Origin: Paraburkholderia aromaticivorans
GTDB lineage: Bacteria > Pseudomonadota > Gammaproteobacteria > Burkholderiales > Burkholderiaceae
DNA: 64,000 nucleotides
Assembly: GCF_002278075.1 (NCBI RefSeq)
Contig: NZ_CP022993.1
Span: 62,001-126,000 of the forward strand
Direction of reading: 5' to 3'
Position 1 is the stretch's first letter. Each line of letters starts with the position of its first letter. The translations under genes and the position numbers were made by a program. This document shows positions 8,263 through 15,873 of the stretch, in pieces. Below the pieces are notes generated by a model, which saw nothing but the letters and a program-made list of their open reading frames with translations, was not told the origin of the DNA and ran no database searches.

Positions 8263-9009
8263 CTATCGCATATGCATTCCACCGTTGATGGCGAAGTCCG
8301 CGCCGGTCACAAAGCTTGCGTCACCGGAACACAGGAATGCCACGAGCCCTGCGACTTCGTCCGGCTGGCCGAGGCGACCAACCGGAATCTGTGGAAGGAC
8401 CTTCTTCTCCATCACATTCGCGGGTACGGATTCCGTCATTGGGGTCGCCAGGTAGCCGGGCGACACGGTATTGACCGTCACGCCATACTTCGCGACTTCC
8501 AGTGCGAGCGCCTTCGTAAAACCGTGGATGCCCGCCTTTGCTGCGGCATAGTTGGTCTGGCCGAACGCACCTCGCGCACCATTCACGGAGCCGATATTGA
8601 TGACCCGTCCAAAACCCCGGTCAGTCATCCCGCGGATGAATGGTTTGGTCATGTTGAAAAGTGCGTCGAGATCTGTGCGCAGAACGGTATCCCAATCGGC
8701 CTTCGTCATTTTGAGGAAAGACGAATCGCGCGTAATGCCCGCATTGTTCACGAGGATATCAACCGCGCCGACCTCCGACAGGACGCGCTGCGCGCATCGC
8801 TCACAGGAGTCGAATTCGGCCACGTCGGCTTCGTACGCCCGGAAATTACGCCCGGCATCACGTTCATGCATGAGCCAAGTCGCCACATGATCGTTGCGTG
8901 CCGAGTGCGACATAACAACCGTCATACCCGCATCGTGAAGGCGGCGGCTGATGGCGGCGCCCAGGCTTCCCATGCCGCCGGTCACAAACGCGATGCGTTC
9001 ATGCGGCAT
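8263..9009 (-). CDS. phaB: acetoacetyl-CoA reductase
   Basis: PhaB reduces acetoacetyl-CoA to (R)-3-hydroxybutyryl-CoA for polyhydroxybutyrate synthesis. The 248-residue length is right. Motifs are VTGGMGSLGAAISRRL (NADPH binding), NNAGITRD (around 90), the catalytic Ser of NIGSVNGARG (around 140), YAAAKAG (around 153) and the C-terminal INGGMHMR typical of PhaB. The start ATG at 9009 has GGGGAG upstream and overlaps the last codons of the phasin gene, so the two are translationally coupled. An IS903-like element lies about 120 bp beyond the stop. Confidence 0.88.
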   Translation of the reverse strand: MPHERIAFVTGGMGSLGAAISRRLHDAGMTVVMSHSARNDHVATWLMHERDAGRNFRAYEADVAEFDSCERCAQRVLSEVGAVDILVNNAGITRDSSFLKMTKADWDTVLRTDLDALFNMTKPFIRGMTDRGFGRVINIGSVNGARGAFGQTNYAAAKAGIHGFTKALALEVAKYGVTVNTVSPGYLATPMTESVPANVMEKKVLPQIPVGRLGQPDEVAGLVAFLCSGDASFVTGADFAINGGMHMR

Positions 9010-9547
9010 GCTGGTCTCCCCGGGTAGCACGTGCTCGCGTACCTGCCCCGGACGAGCCGTTCTGGACCGGTTGAGCCGCAGGATTAAACGCCGTGTAGTT
9101 GTCCACCACACCCGAGACCGCACGCCCGAAACTGCTCATCCAGTCGCGCACCGGCGCACCGAGCGGATTCGTCCCGGCGACCTTTTGCCACTGGTCGAAC
9201 CAGGCGGATTGCCAACCCGGTTGCCAGCCCTTGAGTCCGTCCCGCACGCTCTCGCCCAAGTCCTTCTGGGTCTGTACCGCGATTCCCGCTCCCTGTTGCC
9301 AGATGTTCGTCCCTGCGGCAAGATAATCCCGTAGCACGTTCTGGAAGGTGACAGTGAGTTCGTTCCAGTCTTTGGCGGCGGCTACCGATTCACTGGCCTG
9401 ACGCAGCGCGTCGAGATCGCGCTCGATCCTCAGTTTTTCGAGCGCCCAGGTATGCTGTCGCCACTCATGTGCAGACGCAAGACTGCGCAGCGCGATGCCG
9501 AGGTTCGCGCGATAGAGATCGAATGGGGTGTTGAATTCAGTCGCCAT
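8999..9547 (-). CDS. phaP: phasin family protein (PHB granule-associated)
   Basis: This 182-residue protein lacks catalytic motifs and is dominated by amphipathic helices (QASESVAAAKDWNELTVTFQ, GESVRDGLKGWQPGWQS), as in phasins that coat polyhydroxybutyrate granules. The ATG at 9547 (MATEFNTPFDLY) is chosen over an upstream ATG at 9601 because it matches the usual phasin start. The stop overlaps the start of phaB. The gene is divergent from a universal stress protein gene, and one FNR-type box lies about 135 bp upstream. Confidence 0.75.
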   Translation of the reverse strand: MATEFNTPFDLYRANLGIALRSLASAHEWRQHTWALEKLRIERDLDALRQASESVAAAKDWNELTVTFQNVLRDYLAAGTNIWQQGAGIAVQTQKDLGESVRDGLKGWQPGWQSAWFDQWQKVAGTNPLGAPVRDWMSSFGRAVSGVVDNYTAFNPAAQPVQNGSSGAGTRARATRGDQHAA

Positions 9548-9681
9548 GGTAAGGGTCCTATTTTCGTCGCAAAGAGAAAGGGCAACACGTATGCGGAGCA
9601 TTCCGTGTGGCGGAAACCACGCGTAAAAGCCGTATGGCGAAGACCGTTGTTTTTACTCTATGCGGTGTGGACTCCTGTCAA

Positions 9682-9695
9682 TTGACCTGTATCAA
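9682..9695. promoter_or_regulatory. FNR/Anr-type box
   Basis: TTGAC-CTGT-ATCAA fits the FNR/Anr consensus TTGAT-N4-ATCAA with one change. It lies in the divergent region between the phasin and the universal stress protein, on the phasin side, and suggests low-oxygen activation. The site is seen directly; the function is inferred from the consensus. Confidence 0.6.
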
Positions 9696-9768
9696 CCCAA
9701 TCAACTGCGCGTGTTGAACACTCTTCCTCGCGCACGGGGCGAATGCCCTTCTGCACGGGAATGCAGGC

Positions 9769-9782
9769 TTGACCCACGTCAA
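9769..9782. promoter_or_regulatory. FNR/Anr-type box
   Basis: TTGAC-CCAC-GTCAA is a perfectly symmetrical FNR/Anr-like dyad 77 bp upstream of the universal stress protein start, a normal distance for class II activation. Together with the box at 9682-9695 it gives each divergent gene one candidate site. Confidence 0.6.
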
Positions 9783-9858
9783 ATGTCACGCTCGCGGACC
9801 GCATGGAATCGGAAGTACCGGCAGGTATCCTCTGTCCTGTCTTTCCGGAGCTTGCGTG

Positions 9859-10650
9859 ATGAACTACAGGAGCATCGTTGTCCATCTCGATACGGGCGAA
9901 GGCTCGCACCCGCGATTTGAATTCGCCTTGCAGCTTGCGAAAGAATCCGGCGCTCACCTCACTGGCGTCTTTGCCGTATCTGCATCTGGACCTGCGTCTT
10001 TCTATGTGCTGGATGGGTCGGCAGAGTATGACCACGCCCACTACCAGGTACGCCGTGAACGCCGCGCCGCGCTTGAACAACTGTTTCGCGCTGGGCTGGA
10101 GAATGCGGACGTGGCGGGCGACTGGATCGCCACCGAGGGATACGCCGGGCCGGCCGTGTTGCGCCATGCGCGCTGTGCCGACCTGATCGTCGCAGGTCAG
10201 GATGACCCTGACGATCCCGAGTCCCATGTCGCCGGCCATTTCCAGGCGAATCTCATCATGTCTTCCGGGCGCCCCGTGTTGCTACACCCTTACGCCGGCA
10301 CCTTTTCGCCAGTCAGCGCGCAGGTCATGGTTGCATGGGACGGCAGCCGCGAAGCCACGCGTGCCATCAACGATGCGTTGCCATTGTTGCGGCGTGCAAA
10401 GAAAACCACCGTGGTCACAGTGAGGGCACCGGAGACCACACTGGCTGATCACCCCATTGCGGAACAGGACATTGCCGCGATGATCGCCCGACACGGCGTC
10501 CAGGTCGACATGGCCGAGTGCGTCCTGGCGGACAGCATGTCGATCGGTGATGCGCTGCTATCCCTCGCGTGCGATCTCAATGCCGGTCTGATCGTGATGG
10601 GGGCCTACGGCCATGCCCGCTGGCAGGAACTGATATTGGGCGGCGCGTGA
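9859..10650 (+). CDS. universal stress protein (tandem UspA), C-terminus frameshifted
   Basis: The start MNYRSIVVHLDTGEG follows CCGGAG by 8 bases. Two UspA-like halves are readable; the second holds VMVAWDGSREATRAINDALP and the nucleotide-binding-type DLNAGLIVMGAYGHARWQELILGG near the end. The frame stops at LILGGA, but a +2 shift at the GC-rich run near 10644 continues as VTRAILKSMTVPVLMS to a TGA at 10698, the normal end of this family. A two-base GC expansion therefore seems to have removed the last 17 or so residues. Such proteins with phasin and phaB genes occur in the low-oxygen locus of Burkholderia. Confidence 0.75.
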   Translation: MNYRSIVVHLDTGEGSHPRFEFALQLAKESGAHLTGVFAVSASGPASFYVLDGSAEYDHAHYQVRRERRAALEQLFRAGLENADVAGDWIATEGYAGPAVLRHARCADLIVAGQDDPDDPESHVAGHFQANLIMSSGRPVLLHPYAGTFSPVSAQVMVAWDGSREATRAINDALPLLRRAKKTTVVTVRAPETTLADHPIAEQDIAAMIARHGVQVDMAECVLADSMSIGDALLSLACDLNAGLIVMGAYGHARWQELILGGA

Positions 10651-10721
10651 CCCGCGCAATTCTGAAATCGATGACCGTGCCTGTACTGATGTCGCGCTGA
10701 ACGCGTTTTTTTTGAGGTTCG

Positions 10722-11969
10722 TCAGTAAAAAGTGTGGGTTGTCGGCGGCTCGGGCAAATTGCCAAGTGCATGATATAGCGCGATTTCCGTCGTTCGAAAC
10801 GTCCGGAAGCCGTACGCTTTTCTCATGGTGACTTTGGCCTTGTTGTTCAAACCCTCGACGATTCCGCTGGAGAACTGCTTGCGCGCATGAAAGTAGTTGA
10901 GAATCAGTTCTCGATGGGCGCGCACGGTGCGTGCGAACTTCTTCATTGGTTCGATGCGTGAGCGCATGACCCGGGTGCACCACTGATCGAGGAACTTGCC
11001 TGCCCAGACAGGCGAGATGTAATCCCAGATCTGCTGGAACTCCTCCTTGAGAAGATAGGCGCGGACACTGCGCAGGTTGTAGTGCAGCAGATCGCGCAGG
11101 CGCAGTCGCTGATTGTCAGTAAGGTTCTCTGGCCGCTTGAGCAAACACCAGCGGGACTTCTTGAGGACTGGCTCATAGCCGTCGCGGGTCATGCGGCGAG
11201 CTTCCTCGGCGCGAACCTCGTCGATCGCCTTGTTCATTTTGGCAACGATGTGGAAGCGGTCGAGGATGTTCAGCGCGTTGGGGCAATGTAGTGCGATCAT
11301 CTCGATGTAGGGCCGCCACATGTCCGAGCAGACGAACTCGACCTGCTCGCACAACCGTTTGCCGATCATGACGAAGAACTTTGCGAAGCTTTCCTTCGTG
11401 CGCTCCTGGCCAACCCAAAGCAGGCGCACGCAGCTGGCCTCGATCTGATAGACCAGCGTGAGATAATTGTGCCCTCGGCCATACTGGATTTCATCGACGC
11501 CCAAAGCGCGGATGGTGCCGAGTTCGCGATGGGCCAGCCCCCAGTCGACCACCCACTCCACCGCCTGGGCAACCTTCTCCCAACTGGTGCGAAAGCTTTG
11601 CGCTGTCTCTTTCCAGGAGAGCTTGCGTGCCCACTGCGCGAGAAACAGCATGTAGGCCTTGGTCAGCGTGTGCTTGCCGATGGCCCACGGCACCGTCTCG
11701 ACCTTCACGCCGCACTCACGGCAGTCGACGCGGCGCATGGCGTACAGCAAAATCACCGCGAAGCCCCAGATCGGAATAAATTCGAAACTACGCGATGCGA
11801 GCGTGTCATAGCCGCTGCCAGGCCGGTTGCAACACGAACAGATCGGCTTCGAACCCTTGCGTGGCCGCACGTCGATCTCGATGGTTTTGGACTGCTCGCA
11901 CAGTCGGGCACTTTCATAGACGAAGCCGGGAAAATGATGGCAGGCATTGAGCAGGCGGGTCAGCAACAT
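10722..11969 (-). CDS. ISL3-family transposase
   Basis: This 415-residue protein has the ISL3 layout: an N-terminal zinc ribbon (CSCCNRPGSG, then CRECGVKVETVPW, around residues 45-90), a helix-turn-helix part (LSWKETAQSFRTSWEKVAQAV), and a DDE core with LGVDEIQYGRGHNYLTLVYQ (first Asp, around 155), FVCSDMWRPYIEMIALHCPNA (second Asp, around 215) and SSGIVEGLNNKAKVTMRKAYGF (final Glu, around 380). It reaches almost to the left end of the element, as usual for the family. The start at 11969 is chosen from the conserved beginning LLNACHHFPGFVYE; an ATG at 11978 is also in frame. Confidence 0.88.
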   Translation of the reverse strand: MLLTRLLNACHHFPGFVYESARLCEQSKTIEIDVRPRKGSKPICSCCNRPGSGYDTLASRSFEFIPIWGFAVILLYAMRRVDCRECGVKVETVPWAIGKHTLTKAYMLFLAQWARKLSWKETAQSFRTSWEKVAQAVEWVVDWGLAHRELGTIRALGVDEIQYGRGHNYLTLVYQIEASCVRLLWVGQERTKESFAKFFVMIGKRLCEQVEFVCSDMWRPYIEMIALHCPNALNILDRFHIVAKMNKAIDEVRAEEARRMTRDGYEPVLKKSRWCLLKRPENLTDNQRLRLRDLLHYNLRSVRAYLLKEEFQQIWDYISPVWAGKFLDQWCTRVMRSRIEPMKKFARTVRAHRELILNYFHARKQFSSGIVEGLNNKAKVTMRKAYGFRTFRTTEIALYHALGNLPEPPTTHTFY

Positions 11970-12387
11970 GGTTAGCAAGCGCGCGGGAATCAGTAAAGAC
12001 GCTATTGTTACCTCAGATCCGCACGCACTGGAGCGCTACGTCCCGGACTTGCAGAACTGGCCTGCCTCATGGCGCTTCGAGGACGAGGACATCCCATTCG
12101 GACAGGCGCTCGTGAAGGTCTTCACACCTTTCCTGCAACACCTGCTGACCCACGGCTATGCCCGCAAAACGTTGCACCGCCACCGCGATCACCTTTGGAT
12201 GCTTGGTGGCCATCTCATCGAAGTCCGTCACGTCGATCCGGACTTAGCCGCCATGGATGCCCGCACACTGCTTCTCAATGAGATCCACGAGTTCGGTGGC
12301 CCGCTTTCGAGGCACCTCTCCGAGCACGAGCAGAACGCCTTTGACGCTACCTGCAAGAAACTCTATCGCTTCCTCTGTCCCTCATGA
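11968..12387 (+). CDS. hypothetical protein inside the ISL3 element
   Basis: A 139-residue frame runs from MVSKRAGISKDA to KKLYRFLCPS, head-to-head with the transposase and ending 37 bp before the right inverted repeat. It is polar and mainly helical (QALVKVFTPFLQHLLTHGYARKTLHRHRDHLWMLG) and resembles the SAM-like N-terminal domain of tyrosine recombinases, but no catalytic domain follows. It may be a passenger gene of this ISL3 subgroup. I do not recognise a function. Confidence 0.5.
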   Translation: MVSKRAGISKDAIVTSDPHALERYVPDLQNWPASWRFEDEDIPFGQALVKVFTPFLQHLLTHGYARKTLHRHRDHLWMLGGHLIEVRHVDPDLAAMDARTLLLNEIHEFGGPLSRHLSEHEQNAFDATCKKLYRFLCPS

Positions 12388-12424
12388 ATCGCATCAAACC
12401 ACCCACAGATTCCGCCGACGAGCC

Positions 12425-13172
12425 TGATTTTGATTGTCTTGCCGTGCGCGAGAGTCTCAGCATCCCATTCCAGCGAATCAACATGCCGGTAGGGCGATTT
12501 GCCTCCGGAGTCGTCGACCAGCCGGTTGCTCCGCAACGGGCAGTAGTACGCCTTGCCCAGCGACTCGATGAACAGCATCAGATCCTTCGTGGCGTACCAC
12601 GTATCCATCAGGACGCGGCGAAACGGCAAGCCCTTGTGATGAACCGCATTGGTCAGCATGTCGCGCACGTGATCGAGCTTGGACCTGCCATCGCCGTCCG
12701 GATCGTAGATGCGGTAATCGATGACCCAGTATTCTCCGCTGTGCGGGTTCACGTAGACGCAGTTCACCACGCCGATGCCCTTGATGAGGCCGTGAGCGTT
12801 GCCGCTGTATTGGCGCCGCACGAGCTCGATCTTGTGCGAGAAATCCTTGTCGGTCACGGAGTCGTCGAACACGATGCAGCCGTCGTCATGCGGGACGATC
12901 TGCGCGCGCACGTTGTCCCACACGAGGCGCGGCGTCATGTGCTCGCGGCGCAAAAACCGGTTGATGGCATCGTGGCTCATATCGTCGACGTGGTCGGCAA
13001 AGTTGGTCAGCGTGCAGTTGGTCGGGCTCGTCAGCAGGTACTGGCAGTAGCCCAGGCGGCTCAGATGTTTCGTCATGCCCTCAACATTACGAAACTCCGC
13101 GCCGCTCCGGGTTTACGTCGTTTTGCAACAATTCGTGTCCGCGTTCACGCGCGGCTTTTTGCGTAAGTCCTA
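12425..13172 (-). pseudogene. IS701-like element, copy B (3' part missing)
   Basis: The sequence matches copy A at 858-1979 from the outer repeat (TAGGACTTACGC complement ending at 13172) through the transposase codons MTKHLSRLGY to HGKTIKI, where the ISL3 right end cuts in at 12424/12425. About 220 of 339 residues remain, so the C-terminal catalytic segment is gone and the copy is inactive. Confidence 0.9.
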
Positions 13173-13226
13173 TTTCATTCTCTAGTTTTTCCAGGTCATT
13201 GAATTTACCTGCGCGTCGCGCCAGGA

Positions 13227-13440
13227 GTGGATTTCTGTGCGGCGGAGCAAGATCGGTTCTGGGGGTCGCTCAAAAACGAACTTGTGCATCACCGCCGGCT
13301 CACGACACGCGCCGAGGCCCGGCAGGCCATCACCGAATACATCGAGATCTTCTACAACCGGCAACGCAAGCAGGCCCGTCTGCCCGTCTTGACTATCTGT
13401 CGCCTGCTGCCTTCGTGCAGCGATTTTATAAAACGCGACT
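13227..13440 (+). pseudogene. IS3-family transposase OrfB C-terminal remnant
   Basis: The frame reads FWGSLKNELVHHRRLTTRAEARQAITEYIEIFYNRQR, the hallmark end of IS3-family integrase domains including the last catalytic Glu helix. The start of the domain is missing and a frameshift near 13385 (YNRQRKQARLPVL) disrupts the tail, where LDYLSPAAFVQRF continues in another frame. It is a short fossil with no inverted repeats visible. Confidence 0.8.
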
Positions 13441-13581
13441 CGCGGCTTAACCCATTGCTCTCCACTATTGACGACCGACCTCACTGCTTAACCCGTTGGC
13501 GTCCACGGATTCCGACCGACCTCAATTCTCACACCACCGGTTTCGGCAGATACCCCCATTCAGCAAGGCTCCCCGATTTGT

Positions 13582-14169
13582 TTAAGCCCGACTCTTGATG
13601 CCGTTCCAGCGAAATACATCGGGGTTGTCAATCCCGAATTGATCCAGCACGCGTCCGGCGATCTGCGTCACCATCTGCTGAAAACTGATCTCGCCAAGAT
13701 AAAACGACGGCACCGGCGGAAAGACGACCGCGCCAGCCTCGGTGGCGGCGGTCATGTTGCGTAGCTGAATCAGATTCAAGGGCGCCTCGCGCGCCACCAG
13801 GACCAGCTTGCGCCGCTCTTTGAGAACTACGTCCGCCGCCCGCGCGATCAGGTTGCTGCTGGCGCCGTGCGCCACCGCCGAAAGGGTGTTCATCGAGCAA
13901 GGGACAATCACCATCCCCTCGGTGCGAAACGACCCCGACGCGATGGACGCGCTGATGTCCTTGTGCGCATAGACTCGGTGGGCCAGAGGCTCAAATGCCT
14001 CCCGTCCCAGATTCAACTCAATCTGCGCGTTAAGGATCGCGGCGGGCGAGAGAACCAGGTGAACCTCCCAGCCATCCGCTTGCTGCAGCAACTGCAGCAG
14101 CCGCAATGCGATCGCCGAACCCGATGCGCCAGTCACGCCGACGATAAGCCGCCTCGCGCTTGTACTCAT
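13582..14169 (-). CDS. ubiX: UbiX-type flavin prenyltransferase
   Basis: This enzyme prenylates FMN to make prenylated FMN, the cofactor of UbiD decarboxylases. The 195-residue protein shows GVTGASGSAIALRLL (flavin binding) at the N-terminus, VPCSMNTLSAVAHGASSNLIARAADV (around 90-115) and REAPLNLIQLRNM (around 130) with the conserved ligands. The ATG at 14169 has AGGAG six bases upstream. It is the last gene of the methylhydroxylase operon, 25 bp after the second flavoprotein. In hydroxyarylic acid decarboxylase systems this is subunit B (VdcB/ShdB). Confidence 0.88.
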   Translation of the reverse strand: MSTSARRLIVGVTGASGSAIALRLLQLLQQADGWEVHLVLSPAAILNAQIELNLGREAFEPLAHRVYAHKDISASIASGSFRTEGMVIVPCSMNTLSAVAHGASSNLIARAADVVLKERRKLVLVAREAPLNLIQLRNMTAATEAGAVVFPPVPSFYLGEISFQQMVTQIAGRVLDQFGIDNPDVFRWNGIKSRA

Positions 14170-14194
14170 GGAAGGCTCCTCCGCATCCGTGTCA

Positions 14195-15568
14195 TCATGC
14201 GGCCACGCCGTCGGTGAGCGCTGCCGCGACCTTGCCACGCAGCTTGACAAAGCCGGCGTCAGCATAGGTTCCTAGCGCAGCTGCCCGCAGCGCGGGATCG
14301 GCTCGAACCACGCCGATGCCTTCCAGCGCCCAGGCCTGGATCAGCCGCTCGGCACAATCCCGCTGCTTCCTATTGTCGCCGTCGGGGGCGACGAGCAGGA
14401 TCTCGGCCAGCAGGGCACGCCACGAAGTGCCTTGCTCGATCACGAGATCGCAGCCGCTTTCCCTAGCCAACTCGCGGCTGCGCGCGACAAAACGCAGCGC
14501 CTTGTCGCCTTCGATCGGCAGGGCAAACACCAGCCGCAGGTAACGCCCCTGGTGACGTTCGTGAAACGCGCGCCACGCGGCGCTCGCCTCGCCGCGCATC
14601 AGGGCCGCATGCGCGCCACCCGGGCCGCTAGAAACCTGACCGAGGTCTTCGAGACGCCCGCCGAGCTTCCCGGCCAAGCCGTGCAGCGTCGTCCACAAAA
14701 AATCCAAATTCTTGGGCAGTCCATACACGGCGCCATACAGGTTCCAGGGCGATGCCCCCGGCCCATATAGCGCTTCGTCGCTCGCCTTGTCGATCAGGAC
14801 CATGTTATTGGGCACTACCATATTGATGCGCAAATCGCGCGCCGCCTCGGTCGCCGCGACGAAGGCCTTTTCATCATCCATGCGCAAGGCAAAAGGCCGA
14901 TATGCCGGGGGCTGGGGTGAAATCCAGAAACCAACCTTGGTGGGCACGGCCCAGTCGCCTTGTTGATACAAGCCATCGGTGTAAGGCCCGAATCCATACT
15001 TGAACAGTTGCCAGGCACGCCCATCGTCCGTGCCAAACGCCCCCATCCCTGTACGCACTAGGGTGCCATCGCGCATCACCAATTCCAGGCCGCACTGCAT
15101 CATCGCATGGTCGCCATAGGCCGTATAACCGAAGGCCCGATCCAGAATGCCGCCCATTATCGACGCATCGTCATCCCGCCCCGCGTCGACCCACATGGAG
15201 AAACCCTTGTCCTTGAGCCATCGGCGCAACTCGCCATAACTCACGCCTGGCTCGACCAGCACATACGCCGAATCCGTATCTACCTTGAGAATACGGTTCA
15301 TGCGCGACAGATCGACCAGCACCGACCGCTCGGAACCGGCTGCGGGCGCCTGCAGGCCATTACCGCTGTGATTCGGCGTAACCCAGAGCGTCACGCCATC
15401 GGCCTTTGCCGCTTTCTGGATCGTCTGCACCTGCTCAACCGTTGCCGGGCGCACGGCGAACTTTGGCGTCACCATGCCAACCGCGCCGCGCAAGGCCATT
15501 GCAGCGGTACGGACAGGATCGAGCGCGATCCCAGATTTTTGCAGCAGCTCCGAAAAATTCTTCATCAT
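14195..15568 (-). CDS. second VAO/PCMH-family flavoprotein subunit
   Basis: This 457-residue protein belongs to the vanillyl-alcohol oxidase/p-cresol methylhydroxylase family: an FAD-binding PP-loop region (TPNHSGNGLQAPAAGSERSVLVDLSRMNRI), VEPGVSYGELRRWLKDKG, the gate region GYTAYGDHAMMQCGLELVMRDGTLVRTGMGA, and the YKFGFGP-like YGFGPYTDGL. It is paralogous to the pchF-like gene at 19196. Where that protein has GEYRTH (the substrate-phenol Tyr-Arg pair), this one reads GIGVVRAD, so the tyrosine is missing. It may be a non-catalytic alpha' partner, as described for the alpha-alpha'-beta2 enzyme of Geobacter, or act on another substrate. Confidence 0.75.
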   Translation of the reverse strand: MMKNFSELLQKSGIALDPVRTAAMALRGAVGMVTPKFAVRPATVEQVQTIQKAAKADGVTLWVTPNHSGNGLQAPAAGSERSVLVDLSRMNRILKVDTDSAYVLVEPGVSYGELRRWLKDKGFSMWVDAGRDDDASIMGGILDRAFGYTAYGDHAMMQCGLELVMRDGTLVRTGMGAFGTDDGRAWQLFKYGFGPYTDGLYQQGDWAVPTKVGFWISPQPPAYRPFALRMDDEKAFVAATEAARDLRINMVVPNNMVLIDKASDEALYGPGASPWNLYGAVYGLPKNLDFLWTTLHGLAGKLGGRLEDLGQVSSGPGGAHAALMRGEASAAWRAFHERHQGRYLRLVFALPIEGDKALRFVARSRELARESGCDLVIEQGTSWRALLAEILLVAPDGDNRKQRDCAERLIQAWALEGIGVVRADPALRAAALGTYADAGFVKLRGKVAAALTDGVAA

Positions 15569-15618
15569 TTCCCTCGTTATTGCTCGGCAACTTTAATCAT
15601 AGCTAGCTCATCGACCGC

Positions 15619-15873
15619 TTATCTCGGCGTGTCGGACGGCAAAATCACCTGGCGCAACTGCGTCAGATCAACGCCCTTCAGTTGCGACCACGCAGCGCGC
15701 TTTCGGGGATCGATGGACGCGGGCGGTTCGCTGTCCCGCCAGGTGAAGGCACACTGGGTGCAGTGCCAGATCGACCATACCCTCTCGCCATTGTCGATCC
15801 CCTGATGCATCAGGGCCGCTGCCTGCGACTCACAGCGCGGGCAAGGGGGATTCTTTTCCTGGATCGCATTCAT
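15619..15873 (-). CDS. small subunit D of a hydroxyarylic acid decarboxylase
   Basis: The 84-residue protein has two CxxC pairs, CPRCES near the start and HCTQCAFTWRD in the middle, forming a zinc ribbon, and ends with VILPSDTPR. Size and pattern match the D subunit (VdcD/ShdD/YclD) of non-oxidative vanillate or 4-hydroxybenzoate decarboxylases. Its ATG overlaps the TGA of the UbiD-type gene, so the two are translationally coupled. Confidence 0.78.
   Translation of the reverse strand: MNAIQEKNPPCPRCESQAAALMHQGIDNGERVWSIWHCTQCAFTWRDSEPPASIDPRKRAAWSQLKGVDLTQLRQVILPSDTPR

Larger units (their letters stand above)
10716..12424 (-). mobile_element. ISL3-family insertion sequence
   Basis: The ends are imperfect inverted repeats: GGTTCGTCAGTAAAAAGTGT at 10716 and, on the complementary strand from 12424, GGCTCGTCGGCGGAATCTGT, each continuing into GGGT. 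The unit is 1,709 bp and carries a transposase plus a small gene on the other strand. The 8-bp flanks do not match. The right end lies inside an IS701-like element whose remaining part is missing, so the insertion was followed by a deletion. Confidence 0.75.
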
